Positions 34,401 to 41,752 of a stretch of DNA of 50,086 nt are shown in pieces. Position 1 is the stretch's first letter. Each line of letters starts with the position of its first letter. Under the pieces are notes generated by a model. The model did not search any database and was not told the origin of the DNA. It was given only the letters and a program-made list of their open reading frames with translations. Origin of the DNA: Eubacterium sp. (GTDB lineage: Bacteria > Bacillota > Clostridia > Oscillospirales > Acutalibacteraceae); contig JAFSTE010000007.1 in the NCBI GenBank assembly GCA_017450645.1, positions 1 to 50,086 of the forward strand, given 5' to 3'. The translations under genes and the position numbers were made by a program.

Positions 34401-35285
34401 ATGGCAGCAGATTTACATTGTCACACAAAATTGAGCGACGGTTCCGTCGGAATTGAAGATTTAATCGTTATAGCACACAAAAGCGGAATTGATACTATTG
34501 CCATAACGGACCACGACTGCATTGCAGGCACCGTAAGAGGTCAGGTTATCGGCAAGCGCTACGGGGTTACGGTTATTCCGGGCGTTGAGCTTTCGGCATT
34601 TGACAGCGAGTCGGGCAAGAATGTACACATTCTGTCGTATCTTGCAGACTCACCGGACAGGCTTGAGAGCATTTGCAAGCGCACTTCTGTTGCTCGTAAA
34701 AGAGCGGGTCAGATAATGATGCTTAAGGTGGCTGCGCGTTTTCCGATTACAAGCGATTTTATCATTTCGCACGCAAGCGGTTCAACCAACCTTTACCGCC
34801 AGCACATTATGCACGCGCTTATGGACGCGGGCTATACCGATAAAATCTTCGGCGATTTGTTCTACACCCTGTTTTCCGAGGACAGCGAGTCAAATGTACT
34901 CGCGCCCACAAAATATCCTACCGTTCAGGAGGTTATTGACGAGGTGCACGGCGCAGGCGGAATTGCTGTGCTTGCATATCCTGCAAAGTTTAACAATTTT
35001 GACGAGATTGAAAAATACCGCGAAATGGGTCTCGACGGTGTAGAGGTTTGGTCACCGTATAATTCCGAGGAGCAGGTAGAGATGCTTACCGCTCTTTGCA
35101 AAAAGAAAAAGCTGCTTATGACAGGCGGCTCGGACTACCACGGAATTTACGGCGAGCATACCGTAACGGTAGGCTCTTACTCAACACCTCAGGAACAACT
35201 CGATAAGCTTCTCAGCTACAAAGCGAGGAAAAAAAGAGCTCAGCGCAGAGCTGAAAAAGAAGCTGCGAAAGCCGAAACCACATAA
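34401..35285 (+). CDS. PHP-domain phosphoesterase (RNase AM / nucleoside bisphosphatase-like)
   Basis: 294 residues. PHP metal motifs: DLHCHTKLSDG at the start, ITDHDC, 'VIPGVELSAF', later 'PAKF' and 'GGSDYHG' near 250. Members act as 3',5'-nucleoside bisphosphate phosphatases or 5'-exoribonucleases on RNA. The C-terminus is a basic tail. Monocistronic, with AAAGGAG before the ATG. Confidence 0.85.
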   Translation: MAADLHCHTKLSDGSVGIEDLIVIAHKSGIDTIAITDHDCIAGTVRGQVIGKRYGVTVIPGVELSAFDSESGKNVHILSYLADSPDRLESICKRTSVARKRAGQIMMLKVAARFPITSDFIISHASGSTNLYRQHIMHALMDAGYTDKIFGDLFYTLFSEDSESNVLAPTKYPTVQEVIDEVHGAGGIAVLAYPAKFNNFDEIEKYREMGLDGVEVWSPYNSEEQVEMLTALCKKKKLLMTGGSDYHGIYGEHTVTVGSYSTPQEQLDKLLSYKARKKRAQRRAEKEAAKAETT

Positions 35286-35295
35286 GTTTAACAAC

Positions 35296-35327
35296 AAAAA
35301 CGGACGACATTAAGTCGTCCGTTTTTT
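35296..35327. terminator. Bidirectional terminator
   Basis: ACGGACGAC / GTCGTCCGT hairpin with A and T tracts on either side, between convergent PHP and transketolase genes. Confidence 0.9.
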
Positions 35328-35344
35328 ATATGTCTTAGCGCTTA

Positions 35345-36280
35345 CTAAAACTCCTTTGCAGTGTTATAAATGTTTTCTGCAGAAAGTCCGAACTGCTTTA
35401 ACAAATCCTTAGCGGGACCCGAGTGACCGAACTCGTCGTTAACGCCGATACGCTTAACGGGCGTCGGACACTTTTCGCTGAGTGCCGAGCAAACAGCCTC
35501 GCCGAGACCGCCGATAATGTTATGTTCTTCAACTGTGATAACCTTGCCTGTCTTTTTAGCCGAAGCGATAACGGTTTCTTCGTCGAGCGGCTTAATCGTT
35601 GCGATATTAATTACCTCGGCGCTGATGCCGTCGGCTTTAAGCATTTTCGCTGCCTCGATAGCCTCTGCAACCATAAGACCGTTTGCGATAATCGTAATGT
35701 CGTCGCCCTTGGTTATAACCTCACCCTTGCCGATTTCAAACTTATAGCTTTCGTCGTGGAATACCGGCACTGCAAGTCTGCCGAAACGCAGATACACCGG
35801 TCCGTCGTGGTAGTACGCAGCCTTAACCGCCTGGCGCGCTTCAACATCGTCCGCTGGGCAGATTACAACCATACCCGGAATTGAACGCATAAGCGCAAAA
35901 TCCTCGCAGCACTGATGGCTTGCGCCGTCCTCGCCGACGCTTATACCCGCGTGGGTAGCGCCGATTTTAACATTAAGGTGCGGATAGCCGATAGAGTTCC
36001 TTACCTGCTCGAACGCTCTGCCTGCCGCAAACATAGCAAAGCTCGACGCAAACGGTACGAAGCCCATAGAAGCGAAGCCCGCAGCCACGCACATCATATC
36101 CGCCTCTGCTATACCGCAGTTGATATGTCTGTCGGGGTACGCCTTTTTAAATATTCCCGTCTTTGTAGCAGCGGAAAGGTCAGCGTCAAGTACAACAAGC
36201 TTGTCTGCGCCCTCGCTGTAAAGCTCCTTAAGCGCGTTGCCGTAGCTGTCGCGCGTTGCAACATTCTTAATCTCAGCCAT
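35345..36280 (-). CDS. Transketolase, C-terminal subunit
   Basis: 311 residues. Pyrimidine-binding domain with 'GIAEADMMCVAAGFASMG' (conserved Glu) and 'THAGISVGEDGASHQ', and the transketolase C-terminal domain with 'VITVEEHNIIGGLGEAV'. It forms a two-part enzyme with the upstream gene, moving two-carbon units in the non-oxidative pentose phosphate pathway. Two bases separate the genes. Confidence 0.95.
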   Translation of the reverse strand: MAEIKNVATRDSYGNALKELYSEGADKLVVLDADLSAATKTGIFKKAYPDRHINCGIAEADMMCVAAGFASMGFVPFASSFAMFAAGRAFEQVRNSIGYPHLNVKIGATHAGISVGEDGASHQCCEDFALMRSIPGMVVICPADDVEARQAVKAAYYHDGPVYLRFGRLAVPVFHDESYKFEIGKGEVITKGDDITIIANGLMVAEAIEAAKMLKADGISAEVINIATIKPLDEETVIASAKKTGKVITVEEHNIIGGLGEAVCSALSEKCPTPVKRIGVNDEFGHSGPAKDLLKQFGLSAENIYNTAKEF

Positions 36281-36282
36281 AC

Positions 36283-37125
36283 TTACGCCTCCAGTTCCTG
36301 CATTTTGGCATTAAGCTCTGCCATAGCAATTTCATATTCTTCGTCGTTCGGCGCTTTGCCGTGCCAGCCGACCTCATTTTCCATATAAGAAACGCCGAGA
36401 CCCTTAATTGTTTTCATAACAATGGCAAACGGCTTGCCGCTTGTTGCGTGGAACGCGTCAAACGCCTTTTCAAGCTCGTCAAAATCGTTGCCGTTTACCA
36501 CAACGACCTCAAGACCGAACGCCTTTAACTTTTCGTCGATAGGCTCGGCGCTCATAACCTCCTCGCACGAGCCGTCAATCTGAAGCCCGTTAGAGTCGAT
36601 AATAACGCAAAGGTTGTCAAGCTTATACTGAGCGGCAAACATCATAGCCTCCCATACCTGACCTTCCTCAATCTCGCCGTCGCCGAGAAGGGTATAAACA
36701 TTTATATCCTTACCCATAAACTTTGCAGCCTTAGCCATACCTGCCGCAACGCTTACGCCCTGACCGAGCGAGCCCGTGCTCATATCAACGCCGGGTACGG
36801 TGTTCATATTAGGATGTCCCTGAAGGTACGAGCCGATATGACGCAGGGTTTTTAAATCCTCGACCGGGAAAAAGCCCTTATACGCAAGCGCACTGTAAAG
36901 ACCGGGCGCGCAGTGACCCTTTGACAGCACAAAACGGTCGCGCTCGTCCCACTTAGGCTCAGCGGGATTATACTTCATCTCTTTGCCGTAAAGGTAGGCA
37001 AACACATCGGCGCTCGACAGCGAGCCGCCCGGATGCCCCGCCTTAGCAGAGTATGTACTTTGAATAATTCCGATACGGATTTGAGTTGCAAAAATCTGCA
37101 GCTCTCTTTTAGTTTTACTGTCCAT
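36283..37125 (-). CDS. Transketolase, N-terminal subunit
   Basis: 280 residues from the ATG behind AAGGAG. Thiamine diphosphate motif GDGEIEEGQVWEA...IIDSN, 'AKAGHPGGSLSSADVFA' and 'LSKGHCAPGLYSALA'. Split transketolases of this kind are usual in Clostridia and Archaea. Promoter found just upstream. Confidence 0.95.
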   Translation of the reverse strand: MDSKTKRELQIFATQIRIGIIQSTYSAKAGHPGGSLSSADVFAYLYGKEMKYNPAEPKWDERDRFVLSKGHCAPGLYSALAYKGFFPVEDLKTLRHIGSYLQGHPNMNTVPGVDMSTGSLGQGVSVAAGMAKAAKFMGKDINVYTLLGDGEIEEGQVWEAMMFAAQYKLDNLCVIIDSNGLQIDGSCEEVMSAEPIDEKLKAFGLEVVVVNGNDFDELEKAFDAFHATSGKPFAIVMKTIKGLGVSYMENEVGWHGKAPNDEEYEIAMAELNAKMQELEA

Positions 37126-37156
37126 AGGAATACACTCCTTATTCATTATCAGGTAT

Positions 37157-37185
37157 ATTGTAACAAAATTTGAAAAAAAGTTCAA
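37157..37185 (-). promoter_or_regulatory. Promoter of the transketolase operon
   Basis: TTGAAC-17 bp-TACAAT on the minus strand. Confidence 0.75.
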
Positions 37186-37201
37186 CAATAATAAGTTTAT
37201 A

Positions 37202-37230
37202 TTGAAATACTTTTACAAATATGGTAAAAT
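37202..37230 (+). promoter_or_regulatory. Promoter of the M28 peptidase gene
   Basis: TTGAAA-17 bp-TAAAAT on the plus strand, divergent from the transketolase promoter; TTAGGAG precedes the ATG. Confidence 0.75.
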
Positions 37231-37265
37231 AAGCTATATTATTTTTTGTTAGGAGATGGATTTTT

Positions 37266-38525
37266 ATGAAAATTGCTAATGAATATGCTCCGAGCTATGA
37301 TTTACAGGGCAATACCGATTTTTCCATTGAGCAAATTACAGATATTTGTCACAACATCGGTCCGCGTAAGCCCGGCTCACCCGAGGAGCTGAAAGCGCAG
37401 AAGTTTATGCAAAAAACGCTTGACACCCTGTGCGAAAAGACTGAGATTGAGGACTTTACGCTTCACCGTCAGGGCTTTATGGGATTTATTCCGTTTACGG
37501 TATGTATGGGCGTAGCTTCTGTTTTCGTTAACTGGTTCGGCAAGCCGCTTATCGCGTTTATTATGTGTATTCTTGCATTCGTTCCGCTTGTGCTTGAATT
37601 CGTAATGTATAAGGAATTCGACGATTTTCTTTTCCCGAAACAGACCTCTCATAACCTTATCGGCACAAAGGCTCCTAAGGGCGAAGTTAAGCAGAGAATC
37701 TTACTTGTAGGTCACTCCGACAGCCAGTTTGAATGGCCGATTAACCTCCTCCTCGGCGGACTTAAGGCTAAGCTTTTTGTCGAGGTTCCCGCAGTTGTAG
37801 GACTTGTTATTCAGACTATTTTCGCACTCGTTTGTGCAATCGTAGGCAAGGGCGGCGCTGCTCACGATATCGAAAAGCTGCACTGGTTCTTTGTTACATT
37901 CTTTATTGTAAGTATCGTATTTATCCCGTTTGAAATTTCTTTCATCTTCTTCCAAAGCTGGACTAAGTCTGTTCCCGGCGCTTCAGACAACCTTTCGGGC
38001 TGCTATGTAGGTATCGGCACACTTAAGGCGCTTCGCGAAGCAGGCGTTGACCTTGAGCAGACAGAGGTCAGAGTTATTTGCTCCGGTTCAGAGGAAGCAG
38101 GTCTTCGCGGCGCTAAGGCGTACGCAAAGGCTCACGAAAAAGAGCTTAAGGACATTCCTACCGTTGCAATCGGTCTTGACACTTTCAGAGATTTAGAGTA
38201 CATCGCAGTTTATGACCGCGACCTTTCGGGCACACTTCAGCACGACTGGGGCGCAAAATATCTTATTAAAAACGCTGCTTCAAACTGCGGCTTTGACCTT
38301 AAGTTTGAGTCCATTTATATCGGCGCTTGCGACGCTGCTGCATTTGAGCAAAAGGGTATCGCTTCAACAGGCTTCGCCGCTATGGACCCCGCACCTGCAG
38401 ACTACTACCACACCAGACTCGACACACCCGAAAACCTTCGTCCCGATGCTATCGAGGCTGCAATCGAGATTATGGTCGAGGCAGTTTGTATGTACGACAA
38501 AGAAGGACTTCCGAAGAAAGACTGA
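37266..38525 (+). CDS. M28-type zinc peptidase with embedded membrane helices
   Basis: 419 residues. Metal-site residues are in order: His150 (LVGHSDS), Asp241 (PGASDNLSG), Glu276/Glu277 (SGSEEAGLRG), Asp305 (GLDTF) and His382 (DYYHTRLD). Four hydrophobic helices (about 72-90, 95-113, 172-193, 207-229) are interleaved with the catalytic motifs; two lie between His150 and Asp241. The protein should therefore sit in the membrane with its active site near it. There is no signal peptide. The substrate is unknown; an aminopeptidase role is likely. Confidence 0.85.
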   Translation: MKIANEYAPSYDLQGNTDFSIEQITDICHNIGPRKPGSPEELKAQKFMQKTLDTLCEKTEIEDFTLHRQGFMGFIPFTVCMGVASVFVNWFGKPLIAFIMCILAFVPLVLEFVMYKEFDDFLFPKQTSHNLIGTKAPKGEVKQRILLVGHSDSQFEWPINLLLGGLKAKLFVEVPAVVGLVIQTIFALVCAIVGKGGAAHDIEKLHWFFVTFFIVSIVFIPFEISFIFFQSWTKSVPGASDNLSGCYVGIGTLKALREAGVDLEQTEVRVICSGSEEAGLRGAKAYAKAHEKELKDIPTVAIGLDTFRDLEYIAVYDRDLSGTLQHDWGAKYLIKNAASNCGFDLKFESIYIGACDAAAFEQKGIASTGFAAMDPAPADYYHTRLDTPENLRPDAIEAAIEIMVEAVCMYDKEGLPKKD

Positions 38526-38533
38526 TACACAAC

Positions 38534-38561
38534 AAAAAGGCTGCTTTTGCAGCCTTTTTTT
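38534..38561 (+). terminator. Terminator of the M28 gene
   Basis: AAAGGCTGC/GCAGCCTTT hairpin followed by seven T. Confidence 0.9.
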
Positions 38562-38563
38562 AA

Positions 38564-38618
38564 TGGAGAATTGAGAGTTGAGAATGGAGAATTGTAGGGG
38601 CGGATATTGTCCGCCCGC
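38564..38618. repeat. Intergenic repeat cluster: TGGAGAATTG pair and REP-like hairpin
   Basis: TGGAGAATTG occurs twice (38564, 38585) around a GAGAGTTGAGAA filler. It runs into TTGTAGGGGCG (38592-38602) and a GGGCGGA/TCCGCCC hairpin ending CGCCCGC. The matching inverted partner is at 40301-40328. A GAGAATT stretch also follows the first LRR gene (437-453). Confidence 0.6.
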
Positions 38619-38620
38619 TT

Positions 38621-40111
38621 TTATTTCGTTGTAACGGTCTTTGATTCAGACCATTTACTATAATATTTCTTACCGTCAACCACTTTGTACGCTCTTACTC
38701 GTACAAAGTATTTTTTGTTTGCCTTCAAATCTTTGACTGTTCTTGCGCCGGTTTTGTAGCCTTTGACGGTTACTTTCTTGGCGTTTTTAAAGCTTTTGTA
38801 GGTGCTGTACTGAATCTGATAACCCGAGGTCTGAGTTGTTCTCTTTTTCCAATACGCTTTGAAGCTCTTTGACTTCGGCGTGAGTTTGGTGAGTTCGGTG
38901 GGTTTCGGGTTAATCTTAAAGGTTTTAGTGAGCGTGCCCTTGTACTTACCCTTACCCGTAATCGTAACCTTTGCAGTGCCGACCTTCGTGTTGTTTGAAT
39001 ACTTTACTGTATAGTCCGTACCCTTTTTAAGCTCTGTGCCGACAAGCTTAACCGTTAAATCAGGCTTTATTGCTTTGCCCGTATATCTCTTTGAGCCCAA
39101 ACCTTTAACAGTTGCATTTTTTACGTCGTACATATCAACGAACTTAAATCCCTCATCCTTGCAGTAATCGGTCAGCGCCTTGCACTTTTTACCGTAGATT
39201 TTGAAGTTTTTTATTGGCTCATCTTTGCTTCCGTTTCGAACATATCCAAGCGGCCGTTGCGGCTTCGGTTTCTGAAATGAATCAACACCGTACGGAAACT
39301 TCGGAACATAGTTAGGGCAATTAAAAAATGCCTCAGCACCAATGTATTCAAGTCTGCTCTGAACAATTACGGCTTTCAGATTTGTACAATAAGAAAAAGC
39401 ACATGATTCAATTGTTTTTGCACTTTTTGGCAGTGTTATAGTTTTGAGTGATGTGCACATAGGAAAGCCGCCGCCAATTGTTTCAACGCCTTCACCAATT
39501 GTAACCTTAGATAATGATTTGCAATTTACAAAGCCTGTTGCAGTTGGGCAGCTACCGGGAAAATATACGCTTTTTACACCGCTGCAATACTTAAATGAAT
39601 CGTTTCCTATTCTGCCTGAAAAGCCGTCTTCAAACTCAACGGATGTTAAACCGTCGCATCCGGCAAACACAAATGTACCGAGCCATGAAACATTTTTGGG
39701 AATAAAAAGTTTGCCTGTTAACGAATCGCAGTTTGAAAATGCAGCAGCGCGGATACTTGTAACGCCGCTCGGGATTTCAAGTTTTTTTAGAGATATGCAA
39801 TCCTTAAATGCGCTCTTGTCTATCAGTTTCAAACTATTTGGTAGCTCAATCTCTTCAAGGTTTTTACATTCATAAAATGCATATTCAAAAATTTCAGTAA
39901 CTCCTTCATTAAGTATTAATTTTTTTATTTCGTTTTTCATACCAAATTCGGGACACACACCTGTTCCTGAAACAGTTAAAACACCGTCAGAAAGCTCCCA
40001 TGTTCCATCGGTTCCCCAAGTGCCTGAACGGGTTTCGGCATAGGCACTGAAAGGCGCAGTTGCACTTAGTAGCATTAAGATTGACAGAATGATTGATAGT
40101 GATTTTTTCAT
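38621..40111 (-). CDS. Secreted LRR (LRR_5) protein with Ig-like and Fn3-like C-terminal domains
   Basis: 496 residues. Signal peptide 1-25 (FSAYA-E cleavage). 'SDGVLTVSGTGVCPEFG' opens the domain, then LRR_5 units occupy about 65-285 (ECKNLEEIELPNSLKLIDKS). A bacterial Ig-like module follows near 330-400 (YTGKAIKPDLTVKLVG, 'VTITGKGKYKGT'), then a Fn3-like end (YFVRVRAYKV). It shares its signal, LRR type and Fn3 end with the protein at 467-2014 but adds the Ig-like domain. Likely a surface adhesin; the ligand is unknown. Confidence 0.85.
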   Translation of the reverse strand: MKKSLSIILSILMLLSATAPFSAYAETRSGTWGTDGTWELSDGVLTVSGTGVCPEFGMKNEIKKLILNEGVTEIFEYAFYECKNLEEIELPNSLKLIDKSAFKDCISLKKLEIPSGVTSIRAAAFSNCDSLTGKLFIPKNVSWLGTFVFAGCDGLTSVEFEDGFSGRIGNDSFKYCSGVKSVYFPGSCPTATGFVNCKSLSKVTIGEGVETIGGGFPMCTSLKTITLPKSAKTIESCAFSYCTNLKAVIVQSRLEYIGAEAFFNCPNYVPKFPYGVDSFQKPKPQRPLGYVRNGSKDEPIKNFKIYGKKCKALTDYCKDEGFKFVDMYDVKNATVKGLGSKRYTGKAIKPDLTVKLVGTELKKGTDYTVKYSNNTKVGTAKVTITGKGKYKGTLTKTFKINPKPTELTKLTPKSKSFKAYWKKRTTQTSGYQIQYSTYKSFKNAKKVTVKGYKTGARTVKDLKANKKYFVRVRAYKVVDGKKYYSKWSESKTVTTK

Positions 40112-40132
40112 AACTAACTCCTTTTAAACATA

Positions 40133-40166
40133 ATACGGCTATGCGCCGACAAAGCCATAGCCGTAT
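40133..40166 (-). promoter_or_regulatory. Leader hairpin of the second LRR gene
   Basis: Perfect 11-bp stem ATACGGCTATG / CATAGCCGTAT with a 12-base loop, in the 5' leader just before AAAGGAG. It shares the GCTATG/CATAGC core with the leader hairpin of the first LRR gene. Confidence 0.55.
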
Positions 40167-40196
40167 AGTTTGATAATTTGTTTGTCCAACAAGGTC

Positions 40197-40226
40197 ATTG
40201 TACACCTTGCGAATGCTTATTGTCAA
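40197..40226 (-). promoter_or_regulatory. Promoter of the second LRR gene
   Basis: TTGACA-18 bp-TACAAT on the minus strand; same spacer length as the first LRR promoter. Confidence 0.75.
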
Positions 40227-40300
40227 TGGAGTTAAGGGATTGTTTACAATTTAGCCTCAAGACTCAAGGGAATGGTGGCCGCTTTCCACGCCTGATTATA

Positions 40301-40328
40301 GCGGGCGATTCGTGAATCGCCCCTACAA
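40301..40328. repeat. REP-like hairpin, inverted partner of the 38592 copy
   Basis: GGGCGATTC/GAATCGCCC hairpin. In reverse complement it starts TTGTAGGGGCG and ends CGCCCGC, like the copy on the other side of the LRR gene. The rest of the 40112-40414 gap holds only the promoter and leader of that gene. Confidence 0.6.
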
Positions 40329-40414
40329 AGCAAAAAGCAGGCGAATCCGATTTTTGATTTGATAAGGAGAAACATTAGTTTTGCCTTAATCAAGAAATAT
40401 GTTTGGACGCAGCT

Positions 40415-41695
40415 CTAATCTTTTAGCTTAAATAGTCTTGCTCCATGGGGAGCTACGGTAGCAGTGAGGTCGGTCGTGAAGGTGCCGACTTCTTTTTTTG
40501 CCCAGATGTCGTAGGCGGTGCAGGCGGTATCGAGGTTAAGCGTAATTTCGCGCTCGTCGTCGCCGGTGTTAAACAGGGCTGCATACCTGCAACCGCTGCC
40601 CTCAGCCGTCCAGATTACGGTGTCGCCGTCACGCAGAAGCTCCCTTGCGTCAGAGGAGTGCTGATTCATTTTAATATACTCCTCGTTCGTAAGCAGAGAG
40701 AGGGTAAAATCGTCGTTTTCGGGCAGGTTGCCGCCGAGCATAAGCGGGCTTTTAAATATGCCCCAGAGGGTCATAAGCGTGTAATGCTCGGGCTTGGTAA
40801 ACTGACTCATACGGTTGTTTGCGCCGTAATAGGTGCTGTTTTTTGCGACCCTGCCTATCGGCAGCATATCGCAGTCGGGGTACGCGCCGATTTCGGTTAC
40901 GCCCTCCCATTCTTTGCACCTGTCAAACATATCGTAAAGCTTATCCCAAACATCCCAGAAGTCGCCCGTAAGACGCCACATATTAGCGTTCTTTTTCAGG
41001 TGCTCCGCCTTGTCGCGAAGTGCGGGACCGGGCGAGAGCGAAAGCACAATTTCTCTGCCGCAGCGGTCAATAGCGCGCCTTAGCATTTCTATCTCGTATT
41101 CGGCGGAATAGGGGTTATCCCACTTGCGAAATTCGGTAACGCAAATGTCGTCGCACTTAATAAAGTCAACGCCCCAAGAAGCGTACATATCAATTATGGA
41201 ATTATAGTACTGCTGCGCCGCTTCGCAATCCTTTACGCCGTACATATCGGTATTCCACGAGCATACGGAAAAGTGGTGCGCAATATCCCTGCAGGTTTTG
41301 TCCGACCCAAAAATCGGGCAATTCTGCGCCACCGCCTGACGCGGCACGCCGCGCATAATGTGGATGCCGAACTTCAGACCAAGCGAATGCACATAGTCGG
41401 CAATCGGCTTAAAGCCCGCGCCGTCCTTTGCGCTCGGGAAGCGGTTAACTGCGGGGATAAGCCTGCCGTGTTCGTCCATATCAAGCTCGGCAAAATTGTT
41501 GTAGTCGTTGCTGTAAGCCCTCGGTTCGTACCACTGAATATCGCACACAATGTACTCCCAGCCGTACTGCTTAAGATATTTTGCCATATAGTCAGCATTT
41601 TCGCGAAGTTGCTGTTCGTTTACCGCCGCGCCGAAGCAGTCCCAGCTGTTCCAGCCAAGCGGCGGGGTTTTAGCCCAGGTTCTGAAGTTTTCCAT
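40415..41695 (-). CDS. GH27 glycosidase, probable alpha-galactosidase
   Basis: 426 residues from the second ATG (AAGGACGGTGAG upstream). GH27 marks: TPPLGWNSWDCFG at the start, 'YIVCDIQWYEPRAY', nucleophile Asp182 in DFIKCDD, and acid/base candidate Asp245 in RLTGDFWD, then a C-terminal beta domain. No signal peptide, so it acts in the cytoplasm. Related GH27 enzymes include alpha-N-acetylgalactosaminidases and beta-L-arabinopyranosidases, so substrate choice is open. It is not in an operon with the GH36 gene. Confidence 0.9.
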   Translation of the reverse strand: MENFRTWAKTPPLGWNSWDCFGAAVNEQQLRENADYMAKYLKQYGWEYIVCDIQWYEPRAYSNDYNNFAELDMDEHGRLIPAVNRFPSAKDGAGFKPIADYVHSLGLKFGIHIMRGVPRQAVAQNCPIFGSDKTCRDIAHHFSVCSWNTDMYGVKDCEAAQQYYNSIIDMYASWGVDFIKCDDICVTEFRKWDNPYSAEYEIEMLRRAIDRCGREIVLSLSPGPALRDKAEHLKKNANMWRLTGDFWDVWDKLYDMFDRCKEWEGVTEIGAYPDCDMLPIGRVAKNSTYYGANNRMSQFTKPEHYTLMTLWGIFKSPLMLGGNLPENDDFTLSLLTNEEYIKMNQHSSDARELLRDGDTVIWTAEGSGCRYAALFNTGDDEREITLNLDTACTAYDIWAKKEVGTFTTDLTATVAPHGARLFKLKD

Positions 41696-41716
41696 ACGCT
41701 CACCGTCCTTTAGCAT

Positions 41717-41745
41717 ATTTTAACATATAACAAGAGCGTTGTCTA
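41717..41745 (-). promoter_or_regulatory. Promoter of the GH27 gene
   Basis: TAGACA-17 bp-TAAAAT on the minus strand. Confidence 0.7.
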
Positions 41746-41752
41746 CAAATAT

